A stretch of DNA of 8,588 nucleotides from positions 1 through 8,588 of the forward strand of contig DAHWNE010000248.1 in NCBI GenBank assembly GCA_027340195.1, given 5' to 3'. This DNA is from Acetobacteraceae bacterium (GTDB taxonomy: Bacteria > Pseudomonadota > Alphaproteobacteria > Acetobacterales > Acetobacteraceae). The position numbers and the translations under genes are program-made. The notes below the pieces were generated by a model that was not told the origin of the DNA, searched no databases, and was given only the letters and a program-made list of their open reading frames with translations. This document shows, in pieces, positions 1-5,595 of this stretch (the first letter of the stretch is position 1; each line of letters begins with the position of its first letter).

Positions 1-52
1 GCCGCGCGCCCGGCGGAAGCCGCGCACCCCCCACCCGCTCCGAACCCAAACT

Positions 53-105
53 GGGGGTTCCAAGGGCTAGCCCTTGGCGGGGGTCCAGGGGGCAGCGCCC
101 CCTGG
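53..105. repeat. Tandem pair of related GC-rich palindromes (REP-like element)
   Basis: Two inverted repeats lie side by side. The first, 60-77, is a perfect 18-bp palindrome (CCAAGGGCT then AGCCCTTGG). The second, 85-105, has perfect 9-bp arms (CCAGGGGGC and GCCCCCTGG) around an AGC loop. Each is preceded by a GGGGGT-type lead (53-59 and 79-84), so they look like diverged copies of one unit, GGGGGT(T)CCA-GGGC-centre-GCCC-TGG. This composition and layout recall dispersed extragenic palindromes found in many Rhodospirillales genomes; that link is from memory. The element could also end transcription of a gene to the left, but neither hairpin is followed by a T tract on either strand. Whether it is multicopy cannot be judged from one window. 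Confidence 0.6.
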
Positions 106-168
106 CCTTCCTCCCCCGAGCCCAGCCCCACCCCGCCGGCAAATCGCCGCCGGTGTGCCGGCTGCTGC

Positions 169-175
169 AAGGAGA
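169..175 (+). promoter_or_regulatory. Ribosome binding site of the asparagine synthase gene
   Basis: AAGGAGA is followed after 5 bases by the ATG at 181. It is a strong Shine-Dalgarno match and agrees with the start required by the family, in which the Cys after Met must become the N-terminal residue. Confidence 0.8.
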
Positions 176-180
176 CGGGC

Positions 181-2088
181 ATGTGTGGGGTTGCGGGGCT
201 GCTGGACCTGGTGGCGGAGCGGGACGTCGGCGGCGCGGTGCTGCGGCGGATGGCGGCGGCGTTGGCGCATCGGGGGCCGGACGGGGACGGGTTTTTCGAG
301 GCGCCGGGGGTGGCGTTGGGGCATCGGCGGTTGGCGATCGTCGATCCGGCGGGGGGCGCGCAGCCGATGTTTTCCGCCGATGGCGCCGTGGCCATTGTTT
401 TCAACGGCATGATCTACAATTTCCTGGCCCTGCGTCCGCGGCTGGAGGCGGCGGGGTGCGTGTTCCGCACGAATTGCGACACCGAGACGATCTTGCACGC
501 CTGGTCGGTCTGGGGCCCCGATTGTGTCGCCGAGCTCGACGGGATGTTTGCCTTCGCGCTGTGGGATGGGCGTCGCGGCGAGTTGTTCCTGGCCCGTGAC
601 CGGCTGGGCAAGAAGCCCTTGTTCCATGCGGTGACGGCGGATGGGCGGTTAGTCTTCGCCTCGGAGCTCGCGGCGCTGCGCCAGGTGGAGGGTGTGGGGC
701 GGGAGGTTTCGGCCCCGGCGGTAGCGGATTTTTTCGCCTATGGGTTCATCCCCGATCCCGACACGATCTATCGCGATGTCTTCAAGCTGCCGCCGGGGCA
801 CACGCTGCGGCTGCGGCGCGGCGGCGGGATGGCGGCGCCGGTGCGCTACTGGCGCCCTACCGTGGGCCGGGTTGCGCTGGACGAGGCGGCGGCGGCCGAG
901 GCGTGGCGCGCGCAGCTGCGCCAGGCCACCGCGGCGCGGCTGGTGGCCGATGTGCCGCTGGGGGCGTTCCTGTCGGGCGGGGTGGATTCCTCGGCGGTGG
1001 TGGCGATGGCGGCCGGGCTGCGGGAGGGGATCGACAGTTTCACCATCCGCTTTCCCGGCGCGGAGGACGAGACTCCCTATGCGGCGATGGTGGCCGCGCG
1101 TTACCGCACCACCCCTCATGTGGAGGCGGCCGAGGCGGTTGATTTCATCGATGCGGCGCGGCTTCAGGGGCGCATCTTCGGCGAGCCGTTCGGCGACCAG
1201 TCGGCGGTGCCGACGTTCCGGGTCTCGTCGCTGGCCCGCCGGCACGCGACGGTGGCGCTGTCGGGCGACGGCGGGGACGAGGTGTTCGCCGGCTACCGGC
1301 GCCATCGCTGGCATGTGCTGGTGGAGGGTGCGCGCGCGGTGTTGCCCGGCGCGGTGCGGCGCGGGGTGGTGGGGCGGCTGGCCGCGCTCTATCCCAAGCT
1401 GGATCGGGCGCCGCGCTGGTTGCGCGCGCGCCATACCCTGACCGAGCTCAGCCTGGACAGCGCGCTCGGCTATTACCGGACCCTGGCGCGGGTGCAGGAC
1501 GAGGCGCGGGCGGCGCTGTTCACCCCGGCGCTGACCGCCGCGCTGGACGGGTATGATCCGGCGGCGCGGGTGGGCGCGCTGATGGAGGAGTCCGGCGCCG
1601 AGGAGCCGCTGGCCCAGGCGCAGTATGTGGACCTCGCGCTGTGGCTGGCGGGGGGGATGCTGACCAAGGTGGATCGGGCCTCGATGGCCAACAGCCTCGA
1701 GGTGCGGGCGCCGTTCCTGGACCATCGGCTGGTGGAGTGGGGCCTGTCCTTGCCGGCGGCGCTGAAATTGCGTCGGGGGGAGGGAAAATATCTGCTCAAG
1801 CGGGCGCTTGAGCCGCTGTTGCCGCGGGAGGTGTTGTATCGGCCCAAGCAGGGGTTCGCGATGTCGCTGGGCGGGCTGTTCTCGCGCGAGATGGGGCGGG
1901 TGCGGGCGCGGCTTGCCGGACCGGTGCTGGCCGATACCGGGCTGTTGCGGATGGAAGCGGTGGCGCGGCTGCTGGACGAACACGAATCCGGGGCGTTCGA
2001 TCACAGCCTGCCGTTGTGGCAGCTGCTGGTGTTCGAGGGGTTCGCGGCGTCCGAGCTGGCGGGTACCGGGTTGGCGGCGGCGGCGTGA
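181..2088 (+). CDS. asnB: Asparagine synthase (glutamine-hydrolysing), exosortase/PEP-CTERM-associated amidotransferase type
   Basis: This 635-residue protein is a two-domain class B asparagine synthase. The family hydrolyses glutamine in the N-terminal domain and passes ammonia to a C-terminal domain that activates an aspartate-type carboxylate with ATP. The Ntn-type glutaminase domain starts MCGVAGL, so Cys2 is the nucleophile once Met is removed, which fixes the start. Arg49/Arg50, Asn75 and Asp100 match glutamine-pocket positions. The usual NGEIYN motif reads NGMIYN, with Met77 replacing the Glu. The synthetase domain has the PP-loop SGGVDSS (265-271), SGDGGDEVFAGYRRH (361-375) and LTKVDRASMANSLEVR (494-509). 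Overall length and motifs such as RDRLGKKPLF and FAYGFIPDPDTIY resemble the exosortase-A-associated amidotransferase family (TIGR03108) more than housekeeping AsnB. If so, it may amidate a sugar or exopolysaccharide precursor rather than make free asparagine. The subfamily call is from memory and should be checked with a profile search. Confidence 0.93.
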   Translation: MCGVAGLLDLVAERDVGGAVLRRMAAALAHRGPDGDGFFEAPGVALGHRRLAIVDPAGGAQPMFSADGAVAIVFNGMIYNFLALRPRLEAAGCVFRTNCDTETILHAWSVWGPDCVAELDGMFAFALWDGRRGELFLARDRLGKKPLFHAVTADGRLVFASELAALRQVEGVGREVSAPAVADFFAYGFIPDPDTIYRDVFKLPPGHTLRLRRGGGMAAPVRYWRPTVGRVALDEAAAAEAWRAQLRQATAARLVADVPLGAFLSGGVDSSAVVAMAAGLREGIDSFTIRFPGAEDETPYAAMVAARYRTTPHVEAAEAVDFIDAARLQGRIFGEPFGDQSAVPTFRVSSLARRHATVALSGDGGDEVFAGYRRHRWHVLVEGARAVLPGAVRRGVVGRLAALYPKLDRAPRWLRARHTLTELSLDSALGYYRTLARVQDEARAALFTPALTAALDGYDPAARVGALMEESGAEEPLAQAQYVDLALWLAGGMLTKVDRASMANSLEVRAPFLDHRLVEWGLSLPAALKLRRGEGKYLLKRALEPLLPREVLYRPKQGFAMSLGGLFSREMGRVRARLAGPVLADTGLLRMEAVARLLDEHESGAFDHSLPLWQLLVFEGFAASELAGTGLAAAA

Positions 2089-2155
2089 TCTTGCGGCCGC
2101 CGGCGCGGGGTTGTCCCGGGAGGTGGCAAGTGGCCGAGGCGATCCTGCCGGACGA
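2089..2155. other. Convergent spacer between asparagine synthase and tRNA-Glu
   Basis: These 67 bp separate two transcription units that face each other. The spacer holds a GCGGCCGC palindrome and small GC-rich inverted repeats, but no hairpin followed by a T tract on either strand. I do not call a terminator. Confidence 0.4.
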
Positions 2156-2231
2156 TGGCGTCCCGTAGGGGATTCGAACCCCTGTTGCCGCCGTGAGAGG
2201 GCGGCGTCCTGGGCCTCTAGACGAACGGGAC
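2156..2231 (-). tRNA. tRNA-Glu (anticodon CUC)
   Basis: Read on the minus strand, the 76 bases fold as a full cloverleaf. The acceptor arms are GTCCCGT and ACGGGAC, followed by discriminator G and an encoded CCA (complement at 2156-2158). The D arm contains GTCTAGAGG. The anticodon stem CCGCC/GGCGG encloses loop CTCTCAC, giving anticodon CUC, which reads GAG. The T arm is GGGGTTCGAATCCCC. There is no variable-arm extension, as expected for Glu. The 5' end is only 12 bp downstream of the stop of the RAM-domain gene on the same strand, so the tRNA is probably cut from a shared transcript or uses a promoter inside that gene. Confidence 0.97.
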
Positions 2232-2243
2232 CGCGGCGTCGCT

Positions 2244-2522
2244 TTACCCCGCCTCCGCCCCGCCGGCAACCCGCCCGCCCCCGCCGAACGCATTGAACGT
2301 GATCAGCGTATAGGTATCCTTCACCCCCGGAATGCTCTGCACCCGCTCGGTGACGAACAGCCCGGTATCCTGCTCCGGGTCCAGGTAGAACTTCCCCAGC
2401 AGGTCGTACTGGCCGGAGGTCGAATAGAGTTCCGACAACTCCTCGATCCGGTCCGCCGCCTCGCGGGCCACCCGGTACGCCGCACCCATCTCACACTTGA
2501 TCATGACGAAGATCGCCCGCAT
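2244..2522 (-). CDS. Stand-alone Lrp/AsnC ligand-binding (RAM) domain protein
   Basis: This encodes a 92-residue protein starting MRAIFVMIKCEMGAAYRVA. It resembles the C-terminal ligand-binding and oligomerisation domain of Lrp/AsnC regulators: an Ile/Val-rich first strand, a helix with AADRIEEL, a SGQYDLLGKFYL strand pair, and TERVQSIPGVKDTYTLITF near the end. There is no helix-turn-helix; at this length it is the small SMARC/RAM type, thought to sense amino acids or adjust full-length Lrp proteins. The frame stays open upstream to 2609, but that would add 29 low-complexity residues and overlap the start of the divergent ThDP gene. The start at 2522 has a good ribosome site and matches the domain boundary. 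The C-terminal tail is Gly/Ala-rich (about residues 79-92). The ligand is unknown. Confidence 0.85.
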   Translation of the reverse strand: MRAIFVMIKCEMGAAYRVAREAADRIEELSELYSTSGQYDLLGKFYLDPEQDTGLFVTERVQSIPGVKDTYTLITFNAFGGGGRVAGGAEAG

Positions 2523-2607
2523 GAACCCTCTCCCGGTCGGCCCGCCTGGCACGCTACAACCGCGCGCGCCGTCTGTCGCCTGACCGCACCCCAGGGATAC
2601 CACGCAC
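2523..2607. promoter_or_regulatory. Divergent intergenic region, probable promoters of the RAM-domain and ThDP genes
   Basis: These 85 bp lie between two genes transcribed away from each other, so promoters for both should be here. I see no clear sigma-70 consensus on either strand and no strong operator-like palindrome beyond the alternating GCGCGCGC near 2562. The RAM-domain protein could influence either promoter through an Lrp partner, but the sequence does not show that. Confidence 0.35.
2526..2534 (-). promoter_or_regulatory. Ribosome binding site that sets the RAM-domain gene start
   Basis: On the minus strand GGGAGAGGG is followed by TTC and the ATG at 2522. This purine-rich site supports the internal Met over the longer open frame beginning at 2609. 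Confidence 0.65.
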
Positions 2608-4353
2608 ATGGATCACGCGCCTGCCCGCCCCAACCGTCCCGCCCCCCGCATGGGCGGGCGCGTGCTGGCCGACGCGCTGGTTGCGCAGGGGATCGAACTC
2701 GTCTTCTCGGTCCCCGGCGAGAGCTTCCTCGACGTGCTCGACGGTCTCTACGACAACCGCCAGAAGCTGAAACTGGTCACCTGCCGGTTCGAAGCGGCGG
2801 CGGTGCATATGGCCGAAGCCTACGCCAAGCTCACCGGCCGGCTTGCGTGCGCCTTCGTCACTCGCGGTCCGGGAGCCTGCCACGGCAGCATCGGCGTGCA
2901 CGTGGCGATGCAGGACTCCACGCCCCTGTTGCTGTTCGTCGGGCAGATTCCGCTGGCCGATGCGGGGCGCGATGCGTTCCAGGAAGTCGATTACCGCCGC
3001 ATGTTCTCCCCGCTGGCGAAATGGGTCACCCAGATCGACCAGGCCGCCCGCATCCCCGAGGTGATCGCCCACGCCGCCGACGTCGCGCTGTCGGGCCGCC
3101 CCGGCCCGGTGGTCATCGCGCTGTCGGAGGAGATGCAGCGCGACCTGGTCTCGGTGCCTGACGTCCCGCGCGCGCCGGTGGCGGCGCCGATGCCGGACCC
3201 GACCGCCATCGCCCGGCTGGACGCCCTGCTCGCCCAGGCCCGCCGCCCGCTGCTGGTCCTCGGCGGGTCGGGCTGGACGCCGGCGGGCCGCGCCGCCATC
3301 GCCGCCTTCGCCGACCGACGAGGCCTGCCGGTCGCGGTCGGCTTCCGCCGCCAGGCGCTCTATGACGGCACCAAACCCAATTTCGTGGGCGATCTCGGCG
3401 TCGGCGCCGATCCCGCGCTGCTCGCCAAGGTGAAGGAGGCGGATCTGATCCTCGCCGTCGGCTCGCGCCTCGGCGATGCCGTCACCCAGGGCTACACGCT
3501 GTTCGAGCCGCCGGGCGAGGTGCCGATCGTGCAGGTCCATCCCGACGGGGCAGAGATCGGCCGGGTCTATCGCCCGGTGCTCGGCATCGTCTCCGACCTC
3601 AACGCGTTTGCCGCCGCGGCGGCGGCGCTGCCCGCCGTGCCGGCCCCCGCGGAGTGGGTGTCCGAACTCCGCCGCCTGCGCGAAGCCGGCCGTGCGGTCC
3701 CCGACTACGCCGGCCCGCTCAATCTCGGCCAGGTGATGCGGGAGTTTGAAACGCTCCTGACCCCGGATGCAATCGTCACCACGGATGCCGGGAATTTCGC
3801 CACCTGGGCCACGCGCTACGTCAATTTCTCCGAAGGCCAGCGCTATATCGGCCCCACCAACGGGGCGATGGGCTACGCGGTGCCGGCGGCGCTGGGCGCC
3901 AAGATCGCCTTCCCCGAGCGGATGGTGGTGGCGCTGGTGGGCGACGGCGGATTCCTGATGACCGGGCAGGAGATCGCCACCGCCTTCCATCACGGGGTCG
4001 CGCCAATCATCCTGGTCTTCAACAACCAGATGTACGGCACCATCCGGATGCACCAGGAGCGTCAGTATCCGGCGCGGGTCTCCGGCACCGCGCTCACCAA
4101 CCCCGATTTCGCAAAATTCGTCGAAGCCTTCGGCGGCCACGGTGAGACGGTGACCCACACCGAGGCCTTCGCGCCCGCCTTCGCCCGCGCCGTCGCGTCG
4201 GGGCGGCCGGCGGTGATCGAGATCGTCACCAATCCCGAACAGATCACCTCGCGCGCGACCATCGCCGACCTGCGCGCCGGCCGGGTCGCGCCCAAGCCGG
4301 CGGCGAAGCCGAAACGGGCTCCGGCGGCGTCGCCGCGGGCCAAGCGCCGCTAA
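2608..4353 (+). CDS. Thiamine-diphosphate-dependent enzyme, acetolactate synthase superfamily
   Basis: This 581-residue protein has the three-domain plan of ThDP lyases and carboligases. The N-terminal Pyr domain (about 15-180) has VPGESFLDVLDGL, the catalytic Glu62 in RFEAAAVHMAEAYAK, TRGPGACHGSIGV and DAFQEVD. The central domain (about 198-340) has VLGGSGW and AVGSRLGD. The C-terminal PP domain carries the metal/ThDP motif from GDG (445-447) to NN (472-473). Where acetohydroxyacid synthases have a Gly-Met-Val-x-Gln-Trp-type segment, this one has YGTIRMHQERQYP. There is also no small regulatory subunit gene next to it, so branched-chain amino acid synthesis is unlikely. The true reaction (2-oxo-acid decarboxylation, carboligation or acyl-CoA lyase) is not decided. 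The last 25 residues are a Lys/Pro/Ala/Arg tail. A weak ribosome site, AGGGA at 2593-2597, precedes the ATG; Met15 is an alternative start without a better one. The stop overlaps the convergent gene. Confidence 0.87.
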   Translation: MDHAPARPNRPAPRMGGRVLADALVAQGIELVFSVPGESFLDVLDGLYDNRQKLKLVTCRFEAAAVHMAEAYAKLTGRLACAFVTRGPGACHGSIGVHVAMQDSTPLLLFVGQIPLADAGRDAFQEVDYRRMFSPLAKWVTQIDQAARIPEVIAHAADVALSGRPGPVVIALSEEMQRDLVSVPDVPRAPVAAPMPDPTAIARLDALLAQARRPLLVLGGSGWTPAGRAAIAAFADRRGLPVAVGFRRQALYDGTKPNFVGDLGVGADPALLAKVKEADLILAVGSRLGDAVTQGYTLFEPPGEVPIVQVHPDGAEIGRVYRPVLGIVSDLNAFAAAAAALPAVPAPAEWVSELRRLREAGRAVPDYAGPLNLGQVMREFETLLTPDAIVTTDAGNFATWATRYVNFSEGQRYIGPTNGAMGYAVPAALGAKIAFPERMVVALVGDGGFLMTGQEIATAFHHGVAPIILVFNNQMYGTIRMHQERQYPARVSGTALTNPDFAKFVEAFGGHGETVTHTEAFAPAFARAVASGRPAVIEIVTNPEQITSRATIADLRAGRVAPKPAAKPKRAPAASPRAKRR

Positions 4354-4361
4354 CGCGGCCC
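4337..4361. terminator. Hairpin at the convergent gene junction, possible bidirectional terminator
   Basis: GGGCC (4337-4341) can pair with GGCCC (4357-4361), with an inner GCG/CGC stem (4344-4346 and 4354-4356) after a two-base bulge. An alternative 5-bp stem is GCCGC/GCGGC (4346-4350 and 4355-4359) with loop TAAC, which contains the overlapping stop codons. No T tract follows on either strand, so at best this is a pause or Rho-assisted site. GC-rich DNA makes such stems common. Confidence 0.3.
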
Positions 4362-5582
4362 AGTCGGCACGTCGCGGAAGGCCATCCCCTTGTCGGCGCG
4401 GATATCGGGCGGCAGCCCCAACACCCGCTCGGCGATGATGTTGCGCATGATCTCGTCGGTCCCGCCGGCGATCCGCAGCGCCGGCGCGTAGAGCAGCGCT
4501 TCCTCGAACAACCCGCCGAGCGGCAGCGCGTCGCCCGATTCGCTGCCGGCCATGCCCAGCAGGTCGAGGCCCCAGGCGGCGATCTCCTGCAACTTGTTGC
4601 CGGCCACCAGCTTGATGATGGAGGATTCCGGCCCCGGCGTCTGCCCGCGCGACAGCGCCGTCATGGTGCGGAAGCGGGTGAAGCGCAGGCCCTGGGTGCG
4701 GGTGTACCACTCGGCGAGCTTCTCGCGCACCGCCGCGGTCGCCAGCGCCGGGCCATCTTCCAGCGTCACGCTCCGCGCCAGCGCGAAGGCTTCCTCGAAA
4801 TCCGGCCCCGGCGCCGCGCGCATTCCGTAGCGTTCGCGCATCAGGGTGGTCAGCGCCACCTTCCAGCCCGCCCCCACCGGGCCCACCCGGCGGTCATCCG
4901 GAATGCGCACATCGGTGAAAAAGACCTCGTTGAAATGGGCCGAGCCGGAGATCTGGCGGATCGGCCGGATCTCCACGCCGGGCGATTTCATGTCCAGGAT
5001 GAAATAGCTCAGCCCCTCGTGCTTCGGTCGGTCGGGGTCGGTGCGCGCGACCAGGATTCCGAAATCGCAATAATGCGCGCCGGAGGTCCAGATCTTCTGC
5101 CCGTTCACCACCCAGCCGTCGCCGTCGCGAACCGCGCGGGTGCGCAGGGCCGCCAGATCGGACCCACCGGCGGGTTCCGAGAAAAGTTGGCACCACACCT
5201 CCTCCCCGCGCAGGCAGGGACCGGCGAAGCGGGCGCGATGTGCGTCGGTGCCCCAGGTGCAGATGGTGGGCAGGGCCAGGTTGATGCCGATGCCGAAAAT
5301 CCCGGTCAGCACGTCATAGCGCGCTTCCTCCTGGTCGTAGATGATCTGCTGGATCTGCGTTCCGCCGCGCCCGCCCCATTCCACTGGCCAGTTGATCCCG
5401 GCGAATCCGGCCTCCGCCTTGCGGCGCTGGAAATCCTTGGCGGCCTCCAGCGCGCCGGGTTTATCCTGGCCGCGCCGGTAGCCCTCCACCGCCCCCGGCG
5501 CGCGCAGGGTGGCGTTGGCATCGAGGAACGCGCGCGCCGCGGCGCGGAACTCGGCCTCATCCGGGGTGTCGTCGAAATCCAT
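4350..5582 (-). CDS. Acyl-CoA dehydrogenase, large (alpha-like) subunit of a probable heteromeric enzyme
   Basis: The 410-residue product is an acyl-CoA dehydrogenase, which forms the alpha-beta double bond of an acyl-CoA using FAD. The N-terminal helical domain begins MDFDDTPDEAEFRAAARAF and includes INWPVEWGGRGG (63-74). The middle domain has the flavin/substrate motif LFSEPAGGSDLAALRTRA (133-150) and GQKIWTSGAHYCDFGILVAR (161-180). Glu250, in LMRER, sits near the helix-G position used as catalytic base in isovaleryl-CoA dehydrogenase-type enzymes. The Glu used by medium-chain enzymes (YEGT) is absent: the motif is IAGGTDEIMRN (371-381). The C-terminal Arg-x-Phe-Gly and Gln-x-x-Gly-Gly-x-Gly motifs that contact FAD across a dimer are missing, but are present in the upstream partner. 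The frame is open to 5714, but that stretch lies inside the partner gene; the start at 5582 has its own ribosome site. Substrate unknown. The gene overlaps the convergent ThDP gene by 4 bp. Confidence 0.93.
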   Translation of the reverse strand: MDFDDTPDEAEFRAAARAFLDANATLRAPGAVEGYRRGQDKPGALEAAKDFQRRKAEAGFAGINWPVEWGGRGGTQIQQIIYDQEEARYDVLTGIFGIGINLALPTICTWGTDAHRARFAGPCLRGEEVWCQLFSEPAGGSDLAALRTRAVRDGDGWVVNGQKIWTSGAHYCDFGILVARTDPDRPKHEGLSYFILDMKSPGVEIRPIRQISGSAHFNEVFFTDVRIPDDRRVGPVGAGWKVALTTLMRERYGMRAAPGPDFEEAFALARSVTLEDGPALATAAVREKLAEWYTRTQGLRFTRFRTMTALSRGQTPGPESSIIKLVAGNKLQEIAAWGLDLLGMAGSESGDALPLGGLFEEALLYAPALRIAGGTDEIMRNIIAERVLGLPPDIRADKGMAFRDVPTGPR

Positions 5583-5588
5583 GAGCAG

Positions 5589-5595
5589 CTCCCTT
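5589..5595 (-). promoter_or_regulatory. Ribosome binding site of the large acyl-CoA dehydrogenase, embedded in the preceding stop codon
   Basis: On the minus strand AAGGGAG lies 6 bases before the ATG at 5582, and its AA is part of the TAA that ends the small subunit gene (5594-5596). This fixes the start and suggests translational coupling of the two dehydrogenase subunits. Confidence 0.75.

Larger units (their letters stand above)
1..180. other. Non-coding leader region upstream of the asparagine synthase
   Basis: No coding region is supported here. The stretch is very C-rich on the plus strand and contains the tandem palindrome at 53-105. A further GCCGGC motif occurs at 135-140 and 157-162. 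I could not find a convincing -35/-10 pair for the gene at 181. Open frames crossing this region on the minus strand are antisense shadows of the asparagine synthase gene. Confidence 0.5.

Noticed and set aside
649..2004. Minus-strand open frame of 451 residues antisense to the asparagine synthase
   Set aside because: Composition is rich in Arg, Pro, His and Gln with no domain, while the plus strand is a clear asparagine synthase.
2089..2129. CTTGC...GCAAG inverted repeat after the asparagine synthase stop as a terminator
   Set aside because: The arms are only 5 bp with a long loop and there is no T tract.
2156..2182. tRNA 3' end as an integration (att) site
   Set aside because: No second copy of the 3' end, no integrase and no change in composition is visible in the window.
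2547..2560. TGGCAC resembling the -24 half of a sigma-54 promoter
   Set aside because: The matching -12 element (TTGC-type) is not at the required spacing; the bases there are AACC.
2523..2609. Longer form of the RAM-domain protein starting at 2609
   Set aside because: It would add 29 residues with no domain match, overlap the divergent gene start, and ignore the GGGAGAGGG site before 2522.
2193..3161. Plus-strand open frame of 322 residues crossing the tRNA, the RAM-domain gene and the ThDP gene start
   Set aside because: It overlaps three well-supported features and is low-complexity Arg/Pro/Ala sequence.
2554..4710. Very long minus-strand open frame (718 residues)
   Set aside because: It runs antisense to the ThDP enzyme and into the dehydrogenase gene. 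Its product is Arg/Gly/His-rich with no recognisable domain; long shadow frames are normal at this GC content.
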